From: Gemmatimonadota bacterium
GTDB taxonomy: Bacteria; Gemmatimonadota; Gemmatimonadetes; Gemmatimonadales; Gemmatimonadaceae
Reading direction: 5' to 3'
DNA: 25,128 bases
NCBI GenBank assembly: GCA_016794735.1
Contig: JAEUJK010000209.1
Span: 1-25,128 of the forward strand
Shown here: piece by piece, positions 16,257-23,301 of the stretch
Layout of the letters: the number at the start of each line of letters is the position of its first letter
How positions within the stretch are numbered: position 1 is the stretch's first letter
Position numbers and translations under genes: made by a program
Notes under the pieces: model-generated
Databases searched by the model: none
The model's input: the letters and a program-made list of their open reading frames with translations, nothing else
What the model was told of the DNA's origin: nothing

Positions 16257-17351
16257 CTAACGCGCCTTCCAGTCGGCCAGGGCCTTCGCCTCGTTCTCGG
16301 GCGAGATCGCAAACCGCGGCGCCGTCCGCCGGGCCTCCGGCACCGTCGGCCACCAGGCCAGCGTATCACGGACCGTCTCCGCCAGCGGGCGGAAGCGCAG
16401 CCCCGCCGCCACCGCCTTCGCGTTGCGGATGGACGTGTGCCCCTCGTTGTTCCCCTCCAGCATGATCCACGGCACCGCCCCCTGGATGCCATGCGCCTTG
16501 AGGAACGCGTGGTCCGGGATCCAGGTGAACGTTGCGTTGGACCCGATCGCGCGCGTGGCCTCCCGCAGGAACGTGCCGAAGGTCAGCACCTCACGCGGCC
16601 CCGCCGCGTTGTAGATGCCGCCACGCCGATCCTCGACCAGCTTCACCATGAACGCCACCAGGTCCCGCACGTCCACGATCTGCACGGGATCCTCGGCGCG
16701 CCCCGGAGCCAGCGTCTCGCCCCCCTTCGCCAGCCGGACCGGCCAGTAGGGAAAGCGATCCGTCGTGTCGCCGGGACCGACGATGTAGGTCGGCCGCACG
16801 ACGATGCCACCGGCCCCGAACGCGTCCATCACCTGCTTCTCGCAGTTGGACTTCTGGACGCCGTAGGTCTCGGACCCGTCCTTCTCGTCCTGCTGGACCG
16901 TGCGGACCGGGTCGTTCTCGTCCAGGCCGCGACGCAGGTACGGGTAGTACACCCCCGTCGACGACGTGAAGAGGTACTGCCCCACGTTCCCCGACAACAC
17001 CGCAATCGACTGGCGCACCCAGTCGGGGTTCGTGGCCGAGTCGTCGATGACCGCGTCCCAGCGTTTTCCGCGGAGGGCATCGAGCTGTCCGTTCCGGTCG
17101 CCCACGAGGCGGGTCACCCCGGCGGGAAGGTCCGCATCACGCCGGCCGCGCGTGAAGGTCGTCACCCGATGCCCTCGGGCCACGGCCTCACGCACCAGGT
17201 GTGGCCCGATGAAGCCCGTCCCACCGAGGATCAGCAGGTTCATGGCCTGCCCATGCGGGGCGGCCGGATGTGCATGGGCGGCTCGCGCCCCTAGGCTGAG
17301 TCCCGCCCCTGCCACCGCGGCACTCTTCAGGAAGTCTCGTCGAGTGGTCAT
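16257..17351 (-). CDS. Tat-exported NAD-dependent epimerase/reductase (extended SDR, Rossmann fold)
   Basis: Protein of 364 residues. The ATG at 17351 gives a clear Tat signal: TRRDFLKSAAVAGAGLSLG and an AHA-type cleavage region. The enzyme body begins MNLLILGGTGFIGPHL (residues 37-52), the nucleotide-binding GxxGxxG of extended short-chain dehydrogenases. It continues with FTSSTGVYYPYL, the catalytic-type YGVQKSN (YxxxK), VRPTYIVGPGDTTDR, and PVQIVDVRDLVAFMVKLVE. This resembles sugar-nucleotide epimerases and isoflavone-reductase-like proteins; the substrate is unknown. Export of an NAD-dependent enzyme is odd but has precedent in glucose-fructose oxidoreductase, which folds with its cofactor before Tat transport. 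An internal ATG at 17243 would give a cytoplasmic form. The stop codon sits in CGTTAGGC. Confidence 0.87.
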   Translation of the reverse strand: MTTRRDFLKSAAVAGAGLSLGARAAHAHPAAPHGQAMNLLILGGTGFIGPHLVREAVARGHRVTTFTRGRRDADLPAGVTRLVGDRNGQLDALRGKRWDAVIDDSATNPDWVRQSIAVLSGNVGQYLFTSSTGVYYPYLRRGLDENDPVRTVQQDEKDGSETYGVQKSNCEKQVMDAFGAGGIVVRPTYIVGPGDTTDRFPYWPVRLAKGGETLAPGRAEDPVQIVDVRDLVAFMVKLVEDRRGGIYNAAGPREVLTFGTFLREATRAIGSNATFTWIPDHAFLKAHGIQGAVPWIMLEGNNEGHTSIRNAKAVAAGLRFRPLAETVRDTLAWWPTVPEARRTAPRFAISPENEAKALADWKAR

Positions 17352-17379
17352 GGCATCTATGGTAATCACGGAAACACGA

Positions 17380-17407
17380 ACGCCCTGCGGTGGTCGCCGC
17401 AGGGCGT
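17380..17407 (-). terminator. Hairpin terminator after the small membrane protein gene
   Basis: CGCCCTGCGG (17381-17390) pairs perfectly with CCGCAGGGCG (17397-17406), extended by one A-T pair, around a six-base loop. It lies 20 bases after the stop of the 108-residue membrane protein and ahead of the epimerase-like gene. On the minus strand it is followed by TCGTGTTTCC, a weakly T-rich tail. Confidence 0.65.
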
Positions 17408-17427
17408 GTGGGTCAGGGACGAAACGC

Positions 17428-17754
17428 TCAGTCCTTCGCCCGAAGCTCCACGCGCACGTCGCTGGAGGCGTCGTCCAGGCGCAGCTCGGGGATGGCCTGC
17501 TGTACCCCCCCGGGCAGCACTGCGGCAACCGCGAGTCGCGTCAGCGACGTCACCAGCGGGATCCCGAGTCCGGTCCCCGCGAGGACGAGGTTTGCGGCGA
17601 GGACGCGGCCGGTCCACCGGTTCACCAGCGCGCGGTCCCGCGTGAGGATCAGGGTGGCAATCGCGACCCCGTTGATCACGACGAATGCCGTCAGCGACCA
17701 GCGGAACGCGGTGGCACCAATCCCTCCCAGCCATGCCAGCAGCGTGGACTCCAT
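17428..17754 (-). CDS. Small membrane protein of unknown function
   Basis: I do not recognise this 108-residue protein. The ATG at 17754 is chosen because hydrophobic sequence starts soon after; an ATG 11 codons upstream is possible. Three hydrophobic stretches are seen: about 5-32 (including LTAFVVINGVAIATLIL), about 45-64 (VLAANLVLAGTGLGIPLV) and a weaker one to about 80. A charged loop (TRDRALVNRWTGR) lies between the first two. A polar tail with acidic and basic residues (LRLDDASSDVRVELRAKD) ends the protein. It is preceded by an 81-base gap and followed by a hairpin, so it is probably its own transcription unit. Confidence 0.65.
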   Translation of the reverse strand: MESTLLAWLGGIGATAFRWSLTAFVVINGVAIATLILTRDRALVNRWTGRVLAANLVLAGTGLGIPLVTSLTRLAVAAVLPGGVQQAIPELRLDDASSDVRVELRAKD

Positions 17755-17802
17755 GGGCTTTTCTCCACTAGGGTGCGGGCCCGCCAAACCTCAGGGTGGC
17801 CT

Positions 17803-17835
17803 ACTATACGACGCGAAAAACCCGCGCGCGAGGGG
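17803..17835 (-). promoter_or_regulatory. Gap with T-run and TATAGT: possible terminator then promoter
   Basis: Reading the minus strand, a GC-rich stretch ending in GGGTTTTT (about 17816-17824) lies just after the LiaF-like stop, followed by TATAGT (17803-17808), a good -10 match about 50 bases before the next ATG. The stem before the T-run is short (ACCC/GGGT), and I find no convincing -35. This may mark the end of one operon and start of the next gene, but evidence is weak. Confidence 0.28.
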
Positions 17836-18291
17836 TCACCCGTTACGCCGCGCTAATCGGATGCGCCGCTTGGCCTGGCCATCGCTCTCGCCCGCCAGCC
17901 GTGCCTCGCACTCGACGGAACCGAAGTAGGCGCTCCCATGGATCACGATCCGCGGCGCCCCGGGTGCGACCTCCACCGAGGGATCCGGCCTATGCGAGAA
18001 CTCCCCGGCAAAGGCGTCGCCGTCCACCACCACCTCGACCCCGCTGGGCACCACGATCTCCACCGAGCCGAACAGGCAGAAGATCTCGATCGTGGAATCG
18101 CCCTCGGCGAGCACCGCTTCCCGGAGGTCGATCTCGGCGCTGCCCATTACGGTCGCAACCCGGAAGTTCCGGGGGAGCTCCCAGGGACCCTTGCGCACCA
18201 TCCCGCTCATGACCGCAAGCAGCCCCGCGCGCTCGCGGACCGCCTCGGCGGGGATGACCGTGTGTCGCGGTCGCAGGCTGGGGAGGTTCAT
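17836..18291 (-). CDS. LiaF C-terminal-like (cell-wall-active antibiotic response) domain protein
   Basis: Protein of 151 residues. Residues about 42-110 match the LiaF/VraT C-terminal style: FRVATVMGSAEIDLREAVL, then STIEIFCLFGSVEIVVPSGV and EVVVDGDAFAGEFSHRP, repeated 'G-x-V/A-E-I' beta-strands that build a right-handed helix-like fold. There is no membrane segment, so only the soluble part of LiaF-like proteins is present. In Firmicutes LiaF restrains an envelope-stress kinase; here no kinase is adjacent, so the role is open. The start overlaps the AlaX stop (ATGA, 18288-18291), placing it last in the operon. One TTA codon occurs near its C-terminus outside the CGTTAGGC octamer. Confidence 0.8.
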   Translation of the reverse strand: MNLPSLRPRHTVIPAEAVRERAGLLAVMSGMVRKGPWELPRNFRVATVMGSAEIDLREAVLAEGDSTIEIFCLFGSVEIVVPSGVEVVVDGDAFAGEFSHRPDPSVEVAPGAPRIVIHGSAYFGSVECEARLAGESDGQAKRRIRLARRNG

Positions 18292-19469
18292 GTGGTGCGT
18301 TCCGGGAGGGTGCCTAACGCGTCCCACGTGGCCGCCAGGGCGGCCGCGTCGGGCAGGCTGCCCTGGGCGAGACGCGGCGAACCCCCGCCCTTGCCCCCGT
18401 GTGACGGCAGGAGCGCCTTGAGCACCTGGCCGGCATCGACCCCGCTATCGGCGGACGACGCCAGGAGCACGGCGCGTGGTTCATCGAATCGCGCGGCGTA
18501 GACGGCGCGTGGTTGTGCCGCGAAGGCAATCGCGAAGGCCCGGACCTCGTCGGCCCGCCCGGTCGCGCGCACCTCTCGCATCCGACGCACACCGTCCGCG
18601 CCGGGGGCCGTGGCCTCCCACGCCGCGCGGGCGCGCGTGGCAGCGACCTCCTCCTCGAGCTTGCGACGGGCCTGCTCCGATGCCTTGAGGTCCGCCACCT
18701 GGGCGGCCACGAGCGCCGGCAACTCGTCAATGGAGGCCGAGGCGGCGGTGGCCATCCGCGTGAGCACGTCAAAGTCGGCGCGGGCGCGCCGCATCGCCCG
18801 GTGTCCGCAGAGAAACTCGATGCGCGCCTGCCGCTTCATCTTCTCCTGCCGCCGCAGCAGGATCCCGCCGATCTCCCCGGTGGCCCGCACATGGGTGCCC
18901 CCACACGCGGACCGGTCGAGCCCATCGATGGTGACCACGCGGATGATCCCCGATCGTTCGGTCGCCTTTCGCAGCCCCTGCGCCGTGGCCGAGTCCTCGA
19001 AGGCAACCGAAACCGGCCGGTTCTCCACCACCACCGCGTTCGCGATGTCGGCGGCCTCGGCAAGCACCTCCGCCGGGACCGACTCGACGGCGAGGTCGAG
19101 CGTGGCGTAGTCCGGCCCGAAGTGCACGGAGACCGTCTCCCACCCGTACCGGTCGGCGAACACGGCGGAGAGCAGGTGCTGACCCGTGTGCTGCTGCATG
19201 AAGTCGAAGCGCCGCGTCCAGTCGACCTCGCCGGTCACCTCGGTGAGGTCGAGGGGACGATCGAGCACATGCGCGACGCGATCGTCCTCGTCGATCACGT
19301 CGACCACGCGCGCACCGCCGAGGGTGCCGAGGTCGTGGGGTTGTCCGCCGGAGGTCGGGTAGAAGGCACTCCGGTCGAGCCACACCCGCTGGCCACCGTC
19401 GGCGCGGTCCACGACGCGCCCCACAAACGAGCGGCAGTAGGCGTCGGTGTAATAGAGGCGTTCGGTCAT
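18288..19469 (-). CDS. alaX: Alanyl-tRNA editing protein AlaX, long form with DHHA1-like domain
   Basis: Cytoplasmic trans-editing enzyme that deacylates tRNA-Ala mischarged with serine or glycine; 393 residues. The N-terminal part (FYPTSGGQPHDLGTLGG) matches the AlaRS second-additional domain. Zinc and catalytic motifs are intact: HTGQH at 94-98 (HxxxH) and CGGTH at 189-193 (CxxxH). A coiled-coil-like stretch follows (about 220-290), then a DHHA1-type end with GGKGGGSPRLAQG at 358-370, which binds tRNA in AlaRS and AlaX-L. The start overlaps the zinc-ribbon gene stop, and the stop overlaps the LiaF-like start. Leu385 is encoded by TTA inside CGTTAGGC. Confidence 0.93.
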   Translation of the reverse strand: MTERLYYTDAYCRSFVGRVVDRADGGQRVWLDRSAFYPTSGGQPHDLGTLGGARVVDVIDEDDRVAHVLDRPLDLTEVTGEVDWTRRFDFMQQHTGQHLLSAVFADRYGWETVSVHFGPDYATLDLAVESVPAEVLAEAADIANAVVVENRPVSVAFEDSATAQGLRKATERSGIIRVVTIDGLDRSACGGTHVRATGEIGGILLRRQEKMKRQARIEFLCGHRAMRRARADFDVLTRMATAASASIDELPALVAAQVADLKASEQARRKLEEEVAATRARAAWEATAPGADGVRRMREVRATGRADEVRAFAIAFAAQPRAVYAARFDEPRAVLLASSADSGVDAGQVLKALLPSHGGKGGGSPRLAQGSLPDAAALAATWDALGTLPERTT

Positions 19470-19684
19470 CGGGCAGGAGTGTCCGGCGTGTCCCCCGCGC
19501 GGCAGGCCACGCAGAGCATCGGCGCCCCGACGGCGATGGCGAGGCGACGCACCAGGGAGCCATGCAAGTGCTTGCCGCAGAGGATGCGGCGGCAGCGTTC
19601 ACACACCCCACCCGTGTTGACCGGGAACGGCACGTGGCACACGTCGCATTCCGTGCGGAAGATCGAGGGCCGGAAGAACGGCAT
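19466..19684 (-). CDS. Small zinc-ribbon protein
   Basis: Protein of 72 residues with three cysteine pairs or clusters: CDVCH, CERCRRILCGKHLHG and CVACR, spaced like one or two zinc-binding sites. The hydrophobic middle (LVRRLAIAVGAPMLC) is too short to be a convincing membrane segment. I recognise no named family; it resembles small zinc-ribbon/B-box-like proteins. Its stop overlaps the AlaX start (ATGA) and its own start is three bases after the MOSC stop, so it is co-expressed with both. A role in RNA or metal binding would be a guess. Confidence 0.75.
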   Translation of the reverse strand: MPFFRPSIFRTECDVCHVPFPVNTGGVCERCRRILCGKHLHGSLVRRLAIAVGAPMLCVACRAGDTPDTPAR

Positions 19685-19687
19685 GAC

Positions 19688-20131
19688 CTAACTGTCCTTT
19701 GCTTTGATGACCACGGGATCGCCGACGCGAATGGTCCCGCCATCGAGCACCTCCCCGAAGGCGCCACCACCCCACGGGACGCCCATGACGTCGCGCAGCC
19801 CGGGGAGGGCCTCGTCCATCCGTTCGCAGGGCCGTGTTTCCCCGTGGATGAGGATGCGGCAGCTGCCCACGTGGAGCACCTTGCCGCGCGCGTGGCTCAG
19901 GTCGCAGCCGGCCACGAGGAGATTGGCACGTCGCACGGCCGGGTCGAGCGAGCCACCGGTGGCAGCCATGTGGCGTTCCCAGGCTTCGCGCTCGAGGATG
20001 GTGACCTGTCGCTTGCCCCCGCGATTGGCATTGCCGCGCAGTCCGAGCCCGGCATCGAGCTCGACCTCCGCCATCGGGTCCATCGGGCCCCCGCGAAAGC
20101 GCTTGATCCAGATCTGCTCGAGGAGGCCCAT
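19688..20131 (-). CDS. MOSC domain-containing protein
   Basis: Protein of 147 residues, the size of a stand-alone MOSC domain. Features are an N-terminal strand with EQIWIKRFRGGPMDP, GLGLRGNANRGGKRQVTILERE, RRANLLVAGCDL and the conserved cysteine in GETRPCERM (Cys102), followed by WGGGAFGEVLDGGTIRVGDPV. MOSC domains occur in molybdenum-cofactor sulfurases and in YiiM/YuaD-type proteins; the cysteine is thought to carry sulfur or bind the cofactor. No molybdenum-cofactor gene is visible nearby. It starts five bases after the small beta-rich protein and leads into the zinc-ribbon gene. Confidence 0.9.
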   Translation of the reverse strand: MGLLEQIWIKRFRGGPMDPMAEVELDAGLGLRGNANRGGKRQVTILEREAWERHMAATGGSLDPAVRRANLLVAGCDLSHARGKVLHVGSCRILIHGETRPCERMDEALPGLRDVMGVPWGGGAFGEVLDGGTIRVGDPVVIKAKDS

Positions 20132-20136
20132 GCGGG

Positions 20137-20454
20137 TCAGCCGGTGCCGGAAGGAGGAGGAGTGGCCTCCATCTCTCGAACGAACCAGGCACGGGCGCCG
20201 GCAAAGTCGAGGATGAGGGCATCACCCGGCCCGAATTCAAAGCGGGCCGTGGCCTCATGGGTAGTCCCCGGCACCTCGGTACGGAGGAGGGAGCCCTCGA
20301 CGCGATAGCGCAGGGCAATCACCTGGCGGGCCCCACCCACGTCGAAGCTGTAATGCAGGTGGTCGTCATCGACGAACGCCATCCGGACCCCGGGGGCGAA
20401 GTCGAGGCTGTGGTCGGCGCGCAGGAGGCGCCAGGTGCCGCGCAGGGAGGTCAT
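20137..20454 (-). CDS. Small beta-rich protein, lipocalin-like, unknown function
   Basis: Protein of 105 residues from the ATG at 20454. The start GTWRLLRADHSLDFAPG, alternating strands (HLHYSFDVGGARQVIALRYRVEG, TARFEFGPGDALILDF) and the single GxW near the N-terminus are typical of small lipocalin-like beta-barrels, but I cannot assign a family. No signal peptide or metal motif is present. It is first in a tightly spaced run (five bases to MOSC), 82 bases after the H1/AP2-like gene. Confidence 0.7.
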   Translation of the reverse strand: MTSLRGTWRLLRADHSLDFAPGVRMAFVDDDHLHYSFDVGGARQVIALRYRVEGSLLRTEVPGTTHEATARFEFGPGDALILDFAGARAWFVREMEATPPPSGTG

Positions 20455-20536
20455 GGCCGCGCCCGGGGCCGGACACACGACCGCCCACGACGCCGCGAGC
20501 GGCACCGTGGGCGGAGGTGTTCCGGGGACTGCGAGA

Positions 20537-20806
20537 TCAGGCCTGCTTCGTCTTGAGCCACTTCACCGCGGCCTTGAACGCCTTTTCCTTGCCGCCGTGC
20601 GAGGCGTCGCCGAAGAACGCGCGGTGCTTGGGACGCCACGCGCCTTCCTTGGTGCGGTGGTAGCCGACGCGGACGAAGTAGCCGTGCGTGCGGGTGGACT
20701 CCTGGTCGATGCGGCTGACGCCGGGCACCGAGGACGCCGCGCTGCGACGGGTCTTCTTCGCCGCCTTCTTGGCGGTCTTCTTCACTGCCTTCTTTCGCGC
20801 TGCCAT
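20537..20806 (-). CDS. Histone-H1-like tail fused to an AP2-like DNA-binding domain
   Basis: Protein of 89 residues from the ATG at 20806. Residues 2-22 are a lysine/alanine tail (ARKKAVKKTAKKAAKKTRR) like histone H1 and bacterial HU/H1-tail nucleoid proteins. Residues about 30-86 read GVSRIDQESTRTHGYFVRVGY, then WRPKHRAFFGDASHGGKEKAF and KAAVKWLKTK: the pattern I-x-x-(G-Y/W-x-V-R-V)...F-x-D...G-G-x-x-x-A...A. This matches the three-strand-plus-helix AP2 fold used for DNA binding in homing endonucleases and plant factors. It is probably a nucleoid-associated or regulatory protein. The AP2 match is by pattern and was not searched. The upstream gap holds repeated 10-mers. Confidence 0.75.
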   Translation of the reverse strand: MAARKKAVKKTAKKAAKKTRRSAASSVPGVSRIDQESTRTHGYFVRVGYHRTKEGAWRPKHRAFFGDASHGGKEKAFKAAVKWLKTKQA

Positions 20807-21153
20807 GGGAGTTCGGGCTGTGGTCGCAGGCACCTGGCCGGGCGACGCCGTGGAGGTTCGGACCGGCCCTCGTGGCGCCGGCTGCCTGACGAGTCCCCGG
20901 GACACCCACCGGTTGCTCGTCAGGCAACCGACGCCCGTTAGGCCTCGACAGTCACTAATGTGTGAGGCAGTCACGGTTTTGTCGAGTGGTTAGGCCTGAC
21001 GAGTGCCTGACGAGTGCATGCGCGCCTCCCGGCACCCCGTGGATGGGGCCCGCGAGGCATACGCGAATGCAAACCAGTGGCCGGATTTTCCACGCGACGT
21101 GGAGAGTTCTGCCTGACGAGTGGTGCCCCGCGCGCCTGACGAGGGCGCTCGCG
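20807..21153. other. Gene-free 347-base stretch with repeats, upstream of the H1/AP2-like gene
   Basis: I find no convincing gene in either strand. The stretch separates the end of the GNAT gene (21154) from the start of the H1/AP2-like gene (20806), both minus. It holds six copies of CTCGTCAGGC, an inverted repeat CTCGACA (20944-20950)/TGTCGAG (20980-20986), two direct copies of GTTAGGCCT (20937-20945 and 20989-20997) and one CGTTAGGC. Its central part (about 20944-20985) is more AT-rich than its surroundings, as expected for a promoter or operator, though hexamer matches are poor. Confidence 0.7.
20884..21143 (-). repeat. Cluster of six CTCGTCAGGC / GCCTGACGAG 10-mers
   Basis: On the plus strand GCCTGACGAG occurs exactly at 20884-20893, 20994-21003, 21005-21014, 21111-21120 and 21134-21143, and inverted as CTCGTCAGGC at 20916-20925. 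The first and the inverted copy form a hairpin with an 11-base-pair stem and a 20-base loop (counting the closing T-A pair outside the arms). Two copies are spaced 11 bases apart, about one helical turn. A chance cluster is very unlikely; a protein-binding array or short extragenic repeat family is more plausible. Confidence 0.85.
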
Positions 21154-21699
21154 TTATGCGCCGCCGGCCGCCGGCGCCCCGTCGCGCGCGAGGTGCACCG
21201 TCTCGTGCGCGCGCCCCGGGGTCCGCGCCACCTCACGGAAGCCCAGGCGGGACAACACCCGGAGCGAGGCTTCGTTAGGTGCGTCGGTGCTGGCCCGGAA
21301 CGCCACCATCCCGTGGACCCGGGCCCCCCAGGCCATCACCGCCCCCGCCGCCTCCGTCGCATACCCCCGACCCCACACCCCCGGATGGAGGGCGTACCCC
21401 ACCTCCAGGACCGGCGGCTCGTGGAAATACCAGAACCCGACCCAACCCAGCAGGTCGGAGGCGTCCGCGTGACGCATCGTGAAGAGCCCGTACCCTTCCT
21501 CAGCCCACAACCGCGCATTCTCGACCAACAGCCGGTCGCGCGTCTCCTCCAGGGTCCAGACCTCGTCGTCAAACAGGAAGCGGCGAACCTCCGGCAACGC
21601 ATTGAGCGCCTGGAGGGCCTCGAGGTCGTGTTCGCCCAGCGGGGCGAGGACGAGTCGCGCGGTGGCGATCAGCGGCGCGTCAGGAGACCTGCCGGGCAT
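21154..21699 (-). CDS. GNAT-family acetyltransferase (RimJ/RimL type)
   Basis: Cytoplasmic acetyl-CoA-dependent N-acetyltransferase of 181 residues from the ATG at 21699. It starts with the typical IATARLVLAPLGEHD, then LEALQALNALPEVRRFL. The acetyl-CoA-binding motif A is LEVGYALHPGVWGRGYATEA (Q/R-x-x-G-x-G/A in GVWGRGYATEA). ASTDAPNEASLRVLSRLGFRE is the motif B asparagine segment (N-x-x-S-x-x-V/L-x-x-K/R-x-G-F) found in RimJ/RimL-like enzymes. The acceptor could be a ribosomal protein or small molecule. The gene overlaps the end of the ankyrin gene by 20 bases. Confidence 0.93.
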   Translation of the reverse strand: MPGRSPDAPLIATARLVLAPLGEHDLEALQALNALPEVRRFLFDDEVWTLEETRDRLLVENARLWAEEGYGLFTMRHADASDLLGWVGFWYFHEPPVLEVGYALHPGVWGRGYATEAAGAVMAWGARVHGMVAFRASTDAPNEASLRVLSRLGFREVARTPGRAHETVHLARDGAPAAGGA

Positions 21700-22423
21700 C
21701 GTATTTCTCGAGCAGTCGGGCCAGCGCAGGATCCCGACGGCGCACGGGGGGAAGCCGCGACGCGTCGGCACCATGCTTGAGCAGCTCTTCCACCTCGGCC
21801 AACGGCCGCCGCCGGGCCACCGCCACGGTCAGCGGCGTCGCCCCATCGCCATCGGCGATGTTCGGGTCCGCCCCCTGCCGGAGCAGCCAGCGCATCATCC
21901 GGGTCCGGTGCAGCCGCGTGGCATACAGGAGCGGGGTCTCCCCGTGGAACGTCAGGTTCACGTTGGCGTGATGGGTGCCGAGCATGCGCGCCGTCACGAG
22001 GTCGTCGTTCCAGACCACCGCCCAGTAACACCAGTCGGGGTTCGCTCCCGCCTGCAGCAGGAAGCGCGCGAGCGCGCGATTGCGTCCGCGCGCCACGGCG
22101 TGCCACAACGCACGCGCCGGGAACGGCTCACCGCCGTCGGCGATCTCGTGGACCGCGTCGATCGACGCGCCCCCGCGCAGCAGCGCGCGCGCCGTGGCCA
22201 CCGAGGCGGCGAGCGGCTTGCGCACCGTGGCCGCCGTCGCGCCCGCACACAGGTGCAGCCCGGTCCGCCCGTGGCGGTCGGCCACGGACGCAAACTCCGG
22301 ATTGCCTTTCAGGGCCTCTGCCACGACCGCTGCATCCCAGCGCCGCGCGGCGTCCAGGAATCGCGTGGCGCCGACCCGTGCGCCCGGCCGGCGAGTGGTG
22401 GTGCTGGTGCGCCTCGGCGACAT
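21680..22423 (-). CDS. Ankyrin-repeat protein
   Basis: Protein of 247 residues with about five ankyrin-type repeats. Clear units are DRHGRTGLHLCAGATA (about 49), a 'ARALLRGGASIDAVHEI' unit, 'ALARFLLQAGANPDWCY', 'HGETPLLYATRLHRTRMMRWLLRQGADPNIAD' and 'DGATPLTVAVARR...VEELLKHGADAS'. The basic N-terminal 18 residues are not hydrophobic, so it is probably cytoplasmic. Ankyrin repeats bind proteins; no enzymatic domain is present. The start is preceded by CGTTAGGT on its own strand. It overlaps the downstream acetyltransferase gene and is likely co-transcribed. Confidence 0.88.
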   Translation of the reverse strand: MSPRRTSTTTRRPGARVGATRFLDAARRWDAAVVAEALKGNPEFASVADRHGRTGLHLCAGATAATVRKPLAASVATARALLRGGASIDAVHEIADGGEPFPARALWHAVARGRNRALARFLLQAGANPDWCYWAVVWNDDLVTARMLGTHHANVNLTFHGETPLLYATRLHRTRMMRWLLRQGADPNIADGDGATPLTVAVARRRPLAEVEELLKHGADASRLPPVRRRDPALARLLEKYDARQVS

Positions 22424-22502
22424 ACCTAACGATTCGCGGCTGGCCAGGAAGAAGGACCGCGAATCTACCCCCCCGCCCCGCCATCGGCGAGCCCCCGCCT
22501 GG

Positions 22503-22832
22503 TCAGAGCGGACGCACCCGCACCGCCGTGCCGTAGCAGAGCACTTCCGACACCCCCTGCATGACCTCGGTGGCGTCGTACCGCACGCACGTCACCGCGT
22601 TGGCCCCCAGCACCTCGGCGTGCTCGATCATCTGGGCAAAGGCGTCGGCGCGCGTGCGCTCACACAAGTCCGTCATCAGTGAGATGTTCCCGCCACGCAA
22701 CGTCTGGAACGCCGCACCAATCGTCCCGAACACCGAACGCGACCGCACCACGATCCCACGCACCACACCCAGCGTCTCCTCGATCTGGAAGCCATCCAGC
22801 GTCGGCGCCATCGTCACCCGCGAGGCCAGCAT
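22503..22832 (-). CDS. YbjQ/UPF0145-family protein
   Basis: Protein of 109 residues, the exact size of UPF0145 (YbjQ) members. Recognisable segments are FQIEETLGVVRGIVVRSRSV, LRGGNISLMTDLCERTRADAF, MIEHAEVLGANAVTCVRYD and VSEVLCYGTAVRV. The family is annotated as a possible heavy-metal-binding domain forming pentamers, but its role is not settled. Two cysteines are near the C-terminus. It lies 25 bases after the upstream lipoprotein gene on the same strand, so is probably in that operon. Confidence 0.92.
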   Translation of the reverse strand: MLASRVTMAPTLDGFQIEETLGVVRGIVVRSRSVFGTIGAAFQTLRGGNISLMTDLCERTRADAFAQMIEHAEVLGANAVTCVRYDATEVMQGVSEVLCYGTAVRVRPL

Positions 22833-22857
22833 CTCGTTCTCCTGTCAGGGGTTCGGT

Positions 22858-23301
22858 TCACGGCAGCGGAATGCGCAGCCGCACCTCGAGCGGTTCCGGC
22901 GCGGCTCCCACACCAGCAAAGCGCAACACCACCGCTGAGGTATCAAAGTAGGGGGCGCCCGTCACGTGCCGCGGATACTTGGACGCCGTGGCCTGCACCA
23001 CCACCGTCACGCGTGCACTGTCCGCGGCCCCGGACGCGCGATACACCGTCGCGGAGAAGAGGCCGCGATCATCCACCTGCAACGTCACCGTCGGGCAGGC
23101 GCACCCAGAACCTGGCCTGATGCTCCCCTCGATCCCGTCGAGCGGATCGCCACGCGTGCTCGTCACGGTGCCGAAGATCAGGGCACACCCGGTCGCGCTG
23201 CTCACCGTCGCCGGGCGATCGCACTTCGCCGGGCCGATCACTTCGCTCGGCGACGACGAAAAGCAGGCCGCAACGACCACCAGCGCGAGCCAGCGCTTCA
23301 C
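22858..23301 (-). CDS. Putative lipoprotein, beta-sandwich-like
   Basis: Predicted lipoprotein of 147 residues. The signal MKRWLALVVVAAC ends in a lipobox (VVAAC, Cys13). The mature part resembles a carboxypeptidase-regulatory-like or Ig-like domain: CALIFGTVTSTRGDPLDGIEG, TVTLQVDDRGLFSATVYR, DSARVTVVVQATASKYP, ending PLEVRLRIPLP. Four cysteines (CDRPATVSSATGC, GCACP) may form disulfides. I recognise no named family. The start overlaps the arginase-family stop (ATGA, 23298-23301), so expression is coupled to that enzyme for unclear reasons. Confidence 0.75.
   Translation of the reverse strand: MKRWLALVVVAACFSSSPSEVIGPAKCDRPATVSSATGCALIFGTVTSTRGDPLDGIEGSIRPGSGCACPTVTLQVDDRGLFSATVYRASGAADSARVTVVVQATASKYPRHVTGAPYFDTSAVVLRFAGVGAAPEPLEVRLRIPLP

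Noticed and set aside
20884..21003. Integron attC-like site (GTTAGGC cores and inverted repeats)
   Set aside because: GTTAGGC fits the attC core GTTRRRY, but I find no matching RYYYAAC partner at proper distance, the repeated 10-mer has C or G at key core positions, and no integrase is present. A HattCI or covariance search would settle it.
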